A model generated the notes under the pieces. That model was not told where the DNA came from. It saw nothing but the letters and a program-made list of their open reading frames with translations, and did not search any database. A program made the translations under genes and the position numbers. This document shows positions 37,844-46,408 of a stretch of DNA of 64,000 nucleotides, piece after piece; position 1 is the first letter of the stretch, and each line of letters starts with the position of its first letter. This DNA comes from Nocardioides cynanchi (GTDB lineage: Bacteria; Actinomycetota; Actinomycetes; Propionibacteriales; Nocardioidaceae), in NCBI RefSeq assembly GCF_008761635.1, contig NZ_CP044344.1, positions 3,782,001-3,846,000 of the forward strand, read 5' to 3'.

Positions 37844-38392
37844 ATGACTCTCCCGACGTTCTCCGGCGACGACCGCGTCGACCCACCCCTCCAGGCCGAC
37901 GAGGCCACCACCTTGAGGGCGTTCCTCGACTACCACCGCGACACGTTCCGCTGGAAGTGCGCGGGCCTGACCCAGGAGCAGCTGGCCCAGGCGCTGCCGC
38001 CCACCGACATGACCCTCGGCGGGATGATGAAGCACCTCGCCGTCGTCGAGTCCGGCTGGTTCGAGGAGACCTTCGCCGGCGGCTCGCAGATGCCGCCCTT
38101 CGACACCGTCGACTGGGACGCCGACCGCGACTGGGAGTGGCACACCGCCAAGGACGACAGCCCTGCGGAGCTGTTCGCGCTCTTCGACGAGGCGGTACGA
38201 CGTGCGGACGCGGTCATCGACACCGCTCTGGCCGGACCCGGCCTCGACGCCGGCTCGGTCCAGGAGGACCGTCGCGACAACACGCCGTTCAGCCTGCGCT
38301 GGATCATCGTGCACATGATCGAGGAGTACGCCCGCCACAACGGCCACGCCGACCTGATCCGCCAGTCCATCGACGGCGAGACCGGCGAGTGA
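37844..38392 (+). CDS. DinB/DUF664-like protein
   Basis: The 182-residue protein is a four-helix DinB-type domain. The metal-site pattern is visible: MMKHLAVVESGWF (first His), and IVHMIEEYARHNGHADLIRQ near the C-terminus with the HxxxH spacing. LRAFLDYHRDTFRWKCAGLTQ starts helix 1. Some family members use mycothiol or bacillithiol, but no direct evidence exists here. ATG 37844 follows TAGCGT by 7 bases. It overlaps the GNAT gene by four bases, so the two and the MFS gene form a coupled operon. Confidence 0.85.
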   Translation: MTLPTFSGDDRVDPPLQADEATTLRAFLDYHRDTFRWKCAGLTQEQLAQALPPTDMTLGGMMKHLAVVESGWFEETFAGGSQMPPFDTVDWDADRDWEWHTAKDDSPAELFALFDEAVRRADAVIDTALAGPGLDAGSVQEDRRDNTPFSLRWIIVHMIEEYARHNGHADLIRQSIDGETGE

Positions 38393-38892
38393 CCCACGCC
38401 GATCCGCGGATCCGGGCGGCCACCGAGGCCGACTGGCCGCGGATCTGGCCGTTCTTCTCCACGATCGTTGCGGCCGGCGAGACCTACGCCTTCCCCGACG
38501 ACCTCACCGTCGAGACCGGTCGCGGCTGGTGGATGTCCGAGCCGCCCGCACTGACCGTGGTGCTCGAGGACGCCGGCCGGATCCTCGGCTCGGCCAAGAT
38601 GGGCCCCAACCGGCCCGGCCGTGGCGACCACGTGGGCACGGCGTCCTTCATGGTCGACCCGGAGGCCGCGGGCCGAGGCTTCGGCCGGGCGCTCGCGTCG
38701 TACGTCGTGCAGTGGCACCGCGACCAGGGCTTCCGCGGCATCCAGTTCAACGCCGTCGTGGAGACCAACGCGGCCGCCGTCCACCTCTGGCAGGACCTCG
38801 GCTTCGAGATCATCGGGACCGTGCCACGCGCGTTCCGTTCGGCTGCGCACGGCGAGGTCGGGCTGCACGTGATGTACCTCGACCTGCGGTGA
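38389..38892 (+). CDS. GNAT-family N-acetyltransferase
   Basis: The 167-residue protein has the GNAT fold. The acetyl-CoA pyrophosphate loop is DPEAAGRGFGRALASYVV, the preceding strand region is GTASFMV, and the C-terminal part is HLWQDLGFEIIGTVPRAF. The start VTHADPRIRAATEADWPRIW is typical. The closest known groups are phosphinothricin/amino-acid acetyltransferase-like proteins, but the substrate is not determinable. The GTG start overlaps the DinB stop, and its stop overlaps the MFS start (both GTGA). Confidence 0.9.
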   Translation: MTHADPRIRAATEADWPRIWPFFSTIVAAGETYAFPDDLTVETGRGWWMSEPPALTVVLEDAGRILGSAKMGPNRPGRGDHVGTASFMVDPEAAGRGFGRALASYVVQWHRDQGFRGIQFNAVVETNAAAVHLWQDLGFEIIGTVPRAFRSAAHGEVGLHVMYLDLR

Positions 38893-40106
38893 CCGCCGAG
38901 AAGGTGCCCACGGGCGGCATGAGGCTCCGCGAGGTCCCGCGCGTGGTGTGGGTGCTGGCCGGCGCTCGCTTCCTGAGCTCCGCGACGTCGTTCGTGATGC
39001 TGTTCCTGACGCTCTACCTGACCGGGCCGCGGGGGCTCGACACCGCGACCGCCGGCCTCGTCGCAGGCGGCTCCGGGCTCGGGCTGCTCGTCGGCAACTT
39101 CACCGGCGGCCGGTGGGGCGACCGCTGGGGGCACCGGCGGGTGCTGGTCAGCGCCTCGTCGGTGTCGGGGCTGCTGCTCGCGGCGACTCCCTGGCTGCCG
39201 CTGGTGGTGCTGGTCGTCGCGCTGCCGGTGGGGGCCTACCTCGCCGCGACGGCCGGGGTCTCGACCGGCGCCCTGTCTGCCCTCGCGGTGCCTCGCGGCG
39301 ACCGCCGTACCTCGGTGGCGATCGGGCGGGCGGCCAGCAACGCCGGCTTCGTGATCGGCCCGCTGCTCGCCGCGCTGCTCGTCTCGGTCAGCTTCGACCT
39401 GCTCTTCGTGGTCGACGGTGGCGCCACCCTGGTGATCCGGTTGGCGGTCGGCCGCACCTTGCCGGCCGACCACGACCACCGGGCCCGTGCGGCTGCGACG
39501 GACGGACGACACGGCCTGTGGCGGTCGGTCCGCGCCGACCGGTCGCTGGTCGTGCTGCTGCCGGCGATCGTGCTGGTCGACATCGTCTACCGGCAGCTCT
39601 ACACGACGGTGCCGCTGCACCTGCGCGACGCCGGGCAGCCGGTGCTGCTCTACACCGTGATGATCGCGGTCGGCTCGGGGCTGATCCTGCTCCTGGAGAT
39701 CCCGGTCGCCCAGCGGCTGCGCGGATACCCGTCGTACCCGATCATCGGCGTGGGCTACGCGCTGGTCGGGGTCGGGTTCGCCTGCTTCGGGCTGCCGGTC
39801 GGCGTCGTCACCACGATCCTGGCGATGACGATCGTGACCGCCGGCGAGATCCTCTACAAGACGACCGCCACGGCACACGTGCTCGATGCGGCGCCCGAGC
39901 ACCTGGTCGGTCAGTACCAAGGCCTCTACACCGGGGCGTCGACCTCGGGCGGGCTGCTCGCTGCGCCGATCGGCACCGCGGTGTACGCCGTGTCGCCGGC
40001 GCTGCTGTGGCCCCTGGGCTGCGGGGTGGCGTTGGCCGCCGCCGCGCTGGTGGCGGCCTCGTCGCGGGTCAGGCCGGGGCGGCGAACCCCGGCAGGTGCT
40101 CGGTGA
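38889..40106 (+). CDS. MFS transporter
   Basis: The 405-residue protein has about twelve hydrophobic helices and the MFS loop 2-3 pattern GGRWGDRWGHRRVL, which follows the canonical GXXXDRXGRR motif. Helix 1 is VWVLAGARFLSSATSFVMLFL and the tail is charged (VRPGRRTPAGAR). The substrate class (drug, metabolite) is unclear. GTG 38889 overlaps the GNAT stop. Its end overlaps the convergent ABC1-kinase gene by 38 bases. With DinB and GNAT genes it could act in export of an acetylated compound, but this is speculation. Confidence 0.9.
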   Translation: MTAEKVPTGGMRLREVPRVVWVLAGARFLSSATSFVMLFLTLYLTGPRGLDTATAGLVAGGSGLGLLVGNFTGGRWGDRWGHRRVLVSASSVSGLLLAATPWLPLVVLVVALPVGAYLAATAGVSTGALSALAVPRGDRRTSVAIGRAASNAGFVIGPLLAALLVSVSFDLLFVVDGGATLVIRLAVGRTLPADHDHRARAAATDGRHGLWRSVRADRSLVVLLPAIVLVDIVYRQLYTTVPLHLRDAGQPVLLYTVMIAVGSGLILLLEIPVAQRLRGYPSYPIIGVGYALVGVGFACFGLPVGVVTTILAMTIVTAGEILYKTTATAHVLDAAPEHLVGQYQGLYTGASTSGGLLAAPIGTAVYAVSPALLWPLGCGVALAAAALVAASSRVRPGRRTPAGAR

Positions 40107-41406
40107 CGATCGCCCGGAACGGCGCCTCGGCGCCGAGCTGGCTGAGCACCCCGATGCTGCCGAGGAAGGTGCGGTGGATCAGGAGGTACGCCGGCGGCAG
40201 GTTGAGCTTCAGCGCCACGGTGTAGCTGGGGTCGCGCGGGTTGTTGACCCGCTGGAACTGCTCCTGCATCCACTCGCGGGAGAACTGGAACCGCTCGACG
40301 GTCGTGGGCTCGACGAAAGGTGCGAGGTAGTCGAGCACGACCTGGGGCTCGATCCTGACCGAGGGCAGGATGAAGCCCTCCTCCCGCAGCCCGGCCAGGA
40401 GCGCGTCGGCGTCGCCCTCGCCCGCCTTCCGGATCAGCGAGCCCATCGCGGAGGGCAGGTGCCCACCGGGCAGCCGGGCCACGGCTCCGTAGTCGAGCAC
40501 GCCGAGGCGGCCCGGGCTGCCGTCGTCGTTCGGGAGGATCCGGAAGTTCCCCGGGTGCGGGTCGGCGTGCAGGAGGCCGGTGCGGGCGGGGCCGGCGAAG
40601 AGGAAGCGCACGAACAGCTCGCCGTAGTGGTCGCGCTCGGCCTTCGTGCCGTCGGCGATGATCGAGGCCAGCGAGGACGAGCTGTCCATCCACTCGGTGA
40701 CCAGCGCGTCGCCGCCGACGGCGACGACGTCGGGCACCACGATGTCGGGGTCGTCGCGGAAGGCGTCGGCGAAGGCCCGCTGGGCCTGTGCCTCGAGCTC
40801 GTAGTCCAGCTCGTCGTTGGTACGACGCTGCAGCTCCTCCACGAGCGGCTTCACGTCGATGCCCGGGATCATCGTGCCGATCGACCGGGCCAGCCGGGAG
40901 AGCTGGCGGAGGTCGGAGCGCAGCGCCTCGCCGGCACCGGGGTACTGCACCTTGACCGCGACGTCACGCCCGTCGACCCACCGCCCGCGGTGCACCTGCC
41001 CGATGCTGGCCGCCGCGGTCGGCCCGCCGTCGAGCCAGACCAGGTCGTCCTTCCAGCCGGGCCCGAGGCCGGCCGTGAGCTGCTCGCGCACGGTCTGGGT
41101 GGGCATCGGGGGAGCGGAGTCCTGGAGCCTGGTCAGCTCGGCCCGGTAGGGACCGACCAGCTCCTCGGGAAGCGCGGCCTCGAAGACCGACATCGCCTGG
41201 CCGAACTTCATGGCCCCGCCCTTGAGGTCACCCAGGGTGCGGAACAGCTGCTCGGCCGTGCGCTGCTGGATCTCGCTCATCACGACCTCGGCGTTGCGAC
41301 CGCCCAGCCGCTTGCCGAAGCCCAGTGCGTTGCGCCCGGCGTAGCCGAGCGGCAGCGCCGCCAGCCGCGCCGTACGCGCGACGGCCTTGCGTGGCAGCTC
41401 GGTCAT
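40069..41406 (-). CDS. ABC1/UbiB-family atypical kinase (AarF-like)
   Basis: The 445-residue protein is a UbiB/ABC1 (ADCK-type) kinase. Key motifs are KFGQAMSVFE in the KxGQ extension, the Ala-rich AAASIGQVHRGR replacing the usual Gly-rich loop, AVKVQYPG with the catalytic-site Lys, and LLHADPHPGNF plus LGVLDYGAVARL near the active site. Such kinases modulate lipid or quinone biosynthesis. I chose ATG 41406 (MTELPRKAV) over 41415 because GAGAAT on the minus strand is 7 bases before it (leaderless). Convergent with the MFS gene by a 38-base overlap. Confidence 0.9.
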   Translation of the reverse strand: MTELPRKAVARTARLAALPLGYAGRNALGFGKRLGGRNAEVVMSEIQQRTAEQLFRTLGDLKGGAMKFGQAMSVFEAALPEELVGPYRAELTRLQDSAPPMPTQTVREQLTAGLGPGWKDDLVWLDGGPTAAASIGQVHRGRWVDGRDVAVKVQYPGAGEALRSDLRQLSRLARSIGTMIPGIDVKPLVEELQRRTNDELDYELEAQAQRAFADAFRDDPDIVVPDVVAVGGDALVTEWMDSSSSLASIIADGTKAERDHYGELFVRFLFAGPARTGLLHADPHPGNFRILPNDDGSPGRLGVLDYGAVARLPGGHLPSAMGSLIRKAGEGDADALLAGLREEGFILPSVRIEPQVVLDYLAPFVEPTTVERFQFSREWMQEQFQRVNNPRDPSYTVALKLNLPPAYLLIHRTFLGSIGVLSQLGAEAPFRAIVTEHLPGFAAPA

Positions 41407-41413
41407 GCCAGTC

Positions 41414-41419
41414 ATTCTC
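41414..41419 (-). promoter_or_regulatory. -10 hexamer of a probable leaderless ABC1-kinase transcript
   Basis: GAGAAT on the minus strand is 7 bases before ATG 41406; its last two bases form part of the alternative ATG at 41415, which would therefore lie within the promoter. Confidence 0.35.
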
Positions 41420-41493
41420 CCTGACCGGTGGGCGCGACTCGTCGGCGCATCGGCTCCGGCGCCACCTGGCCGCCGCCGGACGGGCCGATCCGG

Positions 41494-42411
41494 TCAGCGC
41501 AGGACCACGATCAGGCTCACCACGGCCACGACCGAGCTGAGGGCCGCCAGGACGACGGCCACGAAGCTGATCCGGAACAGGTTGGTCTGCTGACTGACGC
41601 TGTGCAGGTCGACGGTGCGACCGCCCAGGGCGTCGACGGCATGGTCCCAGAGCGCGTGGAGCTGCGACTCCTCCATGACGTTGCGGTGTGCGGTCGCCCG
41701 GCGCGAGAAGGCCACCAGCGTCTGCAGGTCTCGTTCGTCCTGCTCCTTCTTGGCGTAGAGCATGTGCTGGTAGACCGCGTTGAGGATGTCGACCTTCAGC
41801 CAGCGACCCACGTCGGTGGTGGAGTAGACGTTGGTGCTCGGGATCGAGATCCGCACCAGGTGCGTGCGGTCGCGCTCGAGGAGTCGCGGGGTGACCTCGA
41901 CGATCCGGAAGGTGTGGGAGCCGAGCAGGTTGTCCATCCGGTCCTGGAAGTGGGCCGGCTCCGGGGCGAAGATCAGGCAGTAGGAGTAGTACGACGTGAC
42001 CCGGCCGTGCTCGTCGTCCGGCAGCGGGGCGCCGTCGTCGACGGTGTTGATCCGGTGCACGAAGTGGTGCTCCAGGACGTGCGCGGAGTGGGCGACGGCC
42101 ACCTGGCGAGCCGCGCGGTCGCCGCCCTTCGGAGCCTGGGAGAACAGGTAACGCAGGATGATCCGGTGGTGGTAGTAGTACGCCTCGACCCGGTCCAGCT
42201 GCTCGGGCCAGGCGGGCACGTCACCGGACTCCAGTGCCGTGGCATCGGGCCTGACCAGCTCGTGCCCGAACACCGCATCGGCGGCCTCCAGCTCCCGGAT
42301 GCCGTTGTCCTCGCTGAGGAGCGTGTCCCGGAGCCTCTCCACCTGCTCGGGGAGGTACACGAGGGCGTTGTCCCTGAAGTTCAGGAGCACCGGCACGTAG
42401 ATCTCGATCAT
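41494..42411 (-). CDS. unknown protein with C-terminal membrane anchor
   Basis: The 305-residue protein has no recognised domain. Most of it is hydrophilic and mixed (MIEIYVPVLLNFRDNALVYL at the N-terminus; HRIILRYLFSQAPKG and YYSYCLIFAPEPAHFQDR in the middle). The C-terminus holds a single membrane helix (FVAVVLAALSSVVAVVSLIVVL) ending at LR. The YYYHH and HVLEHHFVHR stretches are histidine/aromatic-rich and might bind a ligand. ATG 42411 is chosen over the longer frame to 42453 because conserved-looking sequence begins there. Function cannot be assigned. It is upstream of nothing obvious and convergent with none. Confidence 0.7.
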   Translation of the reverse strand: MIEIYVPVLLNFRDNALVYLPEQVERLRDTLLSEDNGIRELEAADAVFGHELVRPDATALESGDVPAWPEQLDRVEAYYYHHRIILRYLFSQAPKGGDRAARQVAVAHSAHVLEHHFVHRINTVDDGAPLPDDEHGRVTSYYSYCLIFAPEPAHFQDRMDNLLGSHTFRIVEVTPRLLERDRTHLVRISIPSTNVYSTTDVGRWLKVDILNAVYQHMLYAKKEQDERDLQTLVAFSRRATAHRNVMEESQLHALWDHAVDALGGRTVDLHSVSQQTNLFRISFVAVVLAALSSVVAVVSLIVVLR

Positions 42412-42519
42412 TGCGCGCTCACGACTCCAGAGCTGTCTCGTCCACCTCGGCAAGACGAGACGCTACTACCGGTGCGGCGCCCCGGTCGGGAGCGCCGCAC
42501 CGGCGTCGTCAGGGTTTGG

Positions 42520-42879
42520 TCACTTCGAGAGCGGCTGCGGCTTGAACCGCCGTACCTCCTGCGGCCAGCCGCACGCCTCGGCGATCTTGCCGGCCCACTT
42601 CCGGGCGTCGGCCTCGTCGGCGACGTCCACGATCGTGAGCCCGCCGAGGAACTCCTTGGTCTCGACGAAGGGCCCGTCGCTGAACAGCAGGGAGCCGCTG
42701 GTCGCGTCGGCGCTGAACGCCTCCTCCACCTCCTCGACCAGACCACCGGCGAACACGTACTCCCCGGCGGCTCTGATCTCCTCGACCACCGCCATCGCCA
42801 GCGGTCCGCGTCCGCGGTACCACTCCTCCGGGTGGTCGCCGACCCACTGCTGGTTGAAGTAGATGAGGTACTCGGTCAT
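42520..42879 (-). CDS. YCII/DGPF-domain protein
   Basis: The 119-residue protein resembles the DGPF/YCII-related family: MTEYLIYFNQQWVGDH at the start, AGEYVFAGGLVEEVEEAFSA, then LLFSDGPFVETKEFLGGLTIVD, where the SDGPF segment is the DGPF signature. Members are small dimeric alpha-beta proteins often encoded next to ECF sigma factors, but none is seen here. Its role is unknown. A GAGAGTC sequence just before the start is a possible ribosome site. It lies in the same direction as msrA further along the strand. Confidence 0.85.
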   Translation of the reverse strand: MTEYLIYFNQQWVGDHPEEWYRGRGPLAMAVVEEIRAAGEYVFAGGLVEEVEEAFSADATSGSLLFSDGPFVETKEFLGGLTIVDVADEADARKWAGKIAEACGWPQEVRRFKPQPLSK

Positions 42880-42985
42880 GACTCTCCCTGTCTGTGCTCG
42901 CGGACCCCGTGTCCACGTCTCTGTCTACCCCACGAACGGCAGAGGGCGATTCCGACAGTCGGCGGCAGATTTCACAGAACCCGGG

Positions 42986-43639
42986 TCAGACCGGCGGGAA
43001 CGGGACCCCGGTGTTGGCGTGGCAGCGGTAGCCGGAGGGGTGCTTGTCGAGGTACTGCTGGTGGTGGTCCTCGGCGTAGTAGTACGGCGTCTCCGCGGCC
43101 GGCCGGATCTCGGTGGTGATGTCGCCGTACCGGCGGCGGGTGAGCTCGTCGGCGTACACCCGGGTCAGCTCGCGCGCGGTCTGCTCCTGCTCGGGGGTCG
43201 TGTAGTAGATCGCCGAGCGGTACTGCGTGCCGACGTCGTTGCCCTGGCGCATGCCCTGGGTCGGGTCGTGCACCTCGAAGAACGTCTTGACCAGGTCGGC
43301 GTAGGAGATCACGGCCGGGTCGAAGACGATCCGGACGGCCTCGGTGTGGCCGGTGCGCCCGCTGCACACCTCGTCGTACGTCGGGTTCTCGGTCGTGCCG
43401 CCGGCGTAGCCGACCGAGGTCGACCAGACGCCGGGCTTCTGCCAGTAGATCTCCTCGGCGCCCCAGAAGCAGCCGAGGCCGAAGATCGCGACCTCGTAGC
43501 CCTCGGGCGCGGTCGGCGTCACGACGGGAGCGTCGAGCACGCGGTGCTTCGCGGCGATCACGAAGTCGCTGCCGGCGCGGCCGGGCAGCGCCTCCTCAGC
43601 GGTCGGCAGGGTGGTCTTGTGGCGGGAGAAGATCGACAT
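42986..43639 (-). CDS. msrA: peptide methionine sulfoxide reductase A
   Basis: The 217-residue enzyme repairs oxidised methionine (S-sulfoxide). Catalytic Cys is in IFGLGCFWGAEEIYW (GCFWG signature). Family segments STSVGYAGGTTENPTY, HTEAVRIVFDP, HDPTQGMRQGNDVGTQYRSAIYY and the C-terminal KHPSGYRCHANTGVPF follow. The last segment has the Cys that resolves the sulfenate. ATG 43639 is preceded by AAGGAG. The N-terminal 40 residues before the core are longer than the E. coli minimal core but usual in actinobacteria. Confidence 0.95.
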   Translation of the reverse strand: MSIFSRHKTTLPTAEEALPGRAGSDFVIAAKHRVLDAPVVTPTAPEGYEVAIFGLGCFWGAEEIYWQKPGVWSTSVGYAGGTTENPTYDEVCSGRTGHTEAVRIVFDPAVISYADLVKTFFEVHDPTQGMRQGNDVGTQYRSAIYYTTPEQEQTARELTRVYADELTRRRYGDITTEIRPAAETPYYYAEDHHQQYLDKHPSGYRCHANTGVPFPPV

Positions 43640-43723
43640 GGTGGCTCCTTCGTCTGGTGCGTCCACAGTGTCCAACACCGTGGGGCACCCCGTCGTTCCC
43701 GGCACCGATGACGGAACCCTTAC

Positions 43724-43841
43724 GGGTCCCTCGGGTCGAGCGGGGTCCCTCGGTGGTCGAGCGGGTCCCCTCGGTGGTCGAGCGGGTCCCCTCGGTGGTC
43801 GAGCGGGTCCCCTCGGTGGTCGAGCGGAGTCGAGACCACCA
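43724..43841. repeat. 21-bp direct repeat array before metB
   Basis: Five GGGTCCC(C)TCGG(TGG)TCGAGC-type units follow one another, the first shorter (18 bases) and the rest 21 bases, at 43724, 43742, 43763, 43784 and 43805. The last ends in the full palindromic form GAGTCGAGACCACC. The array is the intergenic cousin of the 24-bp array in the VWA gene. Read in the metB frame it is open (repeated PSVVERV), but the metB start follows at 43855. Confidence 0.93.
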
Positions 43842-43854
43842 CTACCCTCGTCGG

Positions 43855-45015
43855 GTGACCCAGGAGCATCGCCAGAAGTCCGGTTTCGAGACCCGCGCCA
43901 TCCACGCCGGCTACGAGCCGGACCCCACCACCGGAGCGGTGATCCCGCCCATCTACGCCACCAGCACCTACAAGCAGGACGGCGTCGGCGGCCTCCGGGG
44001 CGGCTACGAGTACAGCCGCTCGGCCAACCCCACGCGGACCGCGCTTGAGGGGGCCCTCGCTGCGCTCGAAGAGGGGGAGCGAGGCTTCGCCTTCGCGAGC
44101 GGTCTCGCCGCCGAGGACACGATCATCCGGGCCCTGACCAGGCCGGGCGAGCACGCGGTGATCCCCGACGACGCCTATGGCGGCACGTTCCGCCTGTTCG
44201 ACAAGGTCGAGAAGGTCTGGGGGCTGGAGCACAGCCCGGCCGCCGTGTCCGACGTCGACGCGGTCCGCGCCGCGATCCGGCCCGGAACGACCCGGCTGGT
44301 CTGGGTCGAGACCCCGACCAACCCGCTGCTCACGATCGGTGACATCGAGGTGCTGGCCCAGGTCGCCCACGACGCCGGCGCCCTGCTGGTCGTCGACAAC
44401 ACCTTCGCCTCGCCGTACCTCCAGCAGCCGCTGTCGCTGGGCGCCGACGTGGTCGTGCACTCGACCACCAAGTACGTCGGTGGGCACAGCGACGTGGTCG
44501 GCGGGGCCGTGGTGGTCCGCGACCTCGACCTGGCCGAGGCCATCGCCTTCCACCAGAATGCGATGGGCGCGGTGCCCGGGCCGTTCGACTGCTTCCTGAC
44601 CCACCGCGGCATCAAGACCCTCGGGGTCCGGATGGACCGGCACTGCGACAACGCCGAGAAGGTCGTCGACTTCCTGGTCGGCCATCCGCAGGTCGCGCAG
44701 GTGATCTACCCCGGATTGAGCGAGCATCCCGGCCACGCCGTCGCGGCCAGACAGATGAAGCGCTTCGGCGGCATGGTCAGCTTCCGGCACGCAGGTGGCG
44801 AGCAGGCAGCGGTCGACGCCTGCGGCCGGGCCGAGGTCTTCACCCTCGGCGAGTCCCTGGGCGGCGTCGAGAGCCTGATCGAGCACCCCGGCCGGATGAC
44901 CCACATGAGTGTGGCCGGCACCGAGCTCGAGGTGCCCGCGGACCTGATCCGGCTCAGCGTCGGCATCGAGACCGCGGACGACCTGATCGCCGACCTCGAC
45001 CGTGCCCTCGCCTGA
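43855..45015 (+). CDS. metB: cystathionine gamma-synthase/gamma-lyase-family enzyme
   Basis: The 386-residue PLP enzyme has the Cys/Met metabolism fold: FETRAIHAGYEPDPTTGAV at the start, YEYSRSANPTRTALEGALA, VWVETPTNPLLTIGDIE, and the PLP lysine in VVHSTTKYVGGHSDVVGG near residue 207. LGGVESLIEHPGRMTHM is also canonical. The protein could act as cystathionine gamma-synthase or gamma-lyase; the order metB...greA-DUF4307-mca resembles M. tuberculosis Rv1079-Rv1083, which supports the MetB name. GTG 43855 follows a 21-bp repeat array. It overlaps the MutL-like gene by 14 bases. Confidence 0.92.
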   Translation: MTQEHRQKSGFETRAIHAGYEPDPTTGAVIPPIYATSTYKQDGVGGLRGGYEYSRSANPTRTALEGALAALEEGERGFAFASGLAAEDTIIRALTRPGEHAVIPDDAYGGTFRLFDKVEKVWGLEHSPAAVSDVDAVRAAIRPGTTRLVWVETPTNPLLTIGDIEVLAQVAHDAGALLVVDNTFASPYLQQPLSLGADVVVHSTTKYVGGHSDVVGGAVVVRDLDLAEAIAFHQNAMGAVPGPFDCFLTHRGIKTLGVRMDRHCDNAEKVVDFLVGHPQVAQVIYPGLSEHPGHAVAARQMKRFGGMVSFRHAGGEQAAVDACGRAEVFTLGESLGGVESLIEHPGRMTHMSVAGTELEVPADLIRLSVGIETADDLIADLDRALA

Positions 45016-46408
45016 CCCGGCTCTCCCGGCAGCCGAGCCGGACTCGGTGGTCGAGCGGAGTCGAGACCACGACGTCGCCGTCTGCATCGACTTCGGCTCG
45101 ACGTTCACCAAGGCCTCGCTGGTCGACCTGGAGCAGGGCCGGATCGTGGCGTCCGCGGAGCACCGGACCACGATCGACACCGACGTCCTGGACGGGTACG
45201 ACGCATGCCTGGCCGCCCTGTCCGGCCAGGACGCCCGCGCGGACGGCGCGCCGACCCTGGCCTGCTCCAGCGCCGGGGGAGGGCTGCGGATCGCGGTGGT
45301 CGGCAACGAGGAGCTGGTCACCGCGGAGGCCGGTCGACGGGTGGCGCTGTCCAGCGGTGGCAAGGTGGTCGCGGTGGTCGCGGCGAGCACCGGCGACGAC
45401 CTGCGCGCGGTGCCGGCCAGCGAGCCTGACGTCGTCCTCCTGACCGGCGGCACCGACGGTGGCAACGCCGAGCCGATCCTGGCCTGCGCGCGCGCCCTGG
45501 CGCCGATCTGGTCCGGCCCGGTGGTGGTGGCCGGCGACGTGGACGTCCACGACGAGGTCGCGGCGATCCTGGCGGCCAACCCCGTGGTCGTCGCCCCCAA
45601 CATCGTGCCCCGGATCGGGGTCCTCGCCCCCGAGGGAGCTCGCGCGGCGATCCGTGAGCTGTTCCTCTCTCACGTGATCGGGGGCAAACACCTGAGTGCC
45701 CGGGCCGACTTCCTCGAGATGGTCCAGGGCGCCACCCCCGACGTCGTGTTGACGGGCGTCGAGCTGCTCGCCGAGATCGCCGGCGACACCGCGGTGGTCG
45801 ATGTCGGCGGCGCCACGACCGACGTGCACAGCGTCGTGGAGATCGACCCCGAGGAGGCCGGGCTGAGCCGCGAGGTGGTCGCTACCACCCGGGTCACCCG
45901 CACCGTGGAGGGCGACCTGGGGATGCGCTGGTCCGCGATCAGCACCGCCGAGGTGGCCGGGCGGGACGACCTCGCCGCGGCCGCCCGCCGCCGCCGCGAG
46001 GAGCCGGGCTTCGTGCCCACCGACGATCGCGAGCGCGACCTCGACGAGGAGCTGGCCCGGGAGGCCGTCGGGCTGGCCCTGCGCCGGCACGCGGGTCGCA
46101 GCAAGGTCGTGGTCAGCCCGGAGGGTCGCGTGGTCGAGCGCAGCGGCAAGGACCTGCGCGAGGTCGACCTCCTCGTCGGCTCGGGCGGGGTGCTGCGGCA
46201 CGGTCGCCCGGGTGTCGCGGACCGGGTCTTCGCCGGGAGCGTCGGGGAGGTCGGAGGCGGCTGGCAGCTGCCTCGACGGGCCGACGTCACCGTCGACACC
46301 GACTACGTCCTGGCCGCGGCCGGGCTGCTCGCCTCGGCAGATCGCGACGCGGCCCGCCGACTGGTACGCCGTCTCACCGGCGCCGCGGTCGATAACGTGA
46401 GCCCGTGA
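45002..46408 (+). CDS. glutamate-mutase-L/MutL-like actin-fold ATPase
   Basis: The 468-residue protein resembles MutL of glutamate mutase gene clusters, an actin/Hsp70-fold reactivase-like ATPase. Landmarks are VCIDFGSTFTKASLVDLEQG (phosphate 1 loop), VVLLTGGTDGGNAEPIL, VAPNIVPRIGVLAPEGARAAI and VVDVGGATTDVHSVVE (phosphate 2). No mutase subunits (MutS/MutE) lie nearby, so its client is unclear; it might serve another B12 enzyme. The N-terminus contains VVERSRDH, coded by a copy of the dispersed repeat (45046-45070). The start could be GTG 45002 or GTG 45047 inside the repeat. Confidence 0.82.
   Translation: MPSPDPALPAAEPDSVVERSRDHDVAVCIDFGSTFTKASLVDLEQGRIVASAEHRTTIDTDVLDGYDACLAALSGQDARADGAPTLACSSAGGGLRIAVVGNEELVTAEAGRRVALSSGGKVVAVVAASTGDDLRAVPASEPDVVLLTGGTDGGNAEPILACARALAPIWSGPVVVAGDVDVHDEVAAILAANPVVVAPNIVPRIGVLAPEGARAAIRELFLSHVIGGKHLSARADFLEMVQGATPDVVLTGVELLAEIAGDTAVVDVGGATTDVHSVVEIDPEEAGLSREVVATTRVTRTVEGDLGMRWSAISTAEVAGRDDLAAAARRRREEPGFVPTDDRERDLDEELAREAVGLALRRHAGRSKVVVSPEGRVVERSGKDLREVDLLVGSGGVLRHGRPGVADRVFAGSVGEVGGGWQLPRRADVTVDTDYVLAAAGLLASADRDAARRLVRRLTGAAVDNVSP
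45046..45070. repeat. single copy of the dispersed GGTGGTCGAGCGG element in the MutL-like gene
   Basis: The element (GGTGGTCGAGCGGAGTCGAG plus ACCAC) lies in frame near the gene start and encodes VVERSRDH. It is the same sequence as the last unit of the arrays at 25443 and near 43815. Confidence 0.9.
46393..46398 (+). promoter_or_regulatory. -10 hexamer of a probable internal leaderless promoter for the AI-2E transporter
   Basis: TAACGT, inside the last codons of the MutL-like gene, ends 6 bases before GTG 46405, so the transporter may have its own leaderless transcript. Confidence 0.35.
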
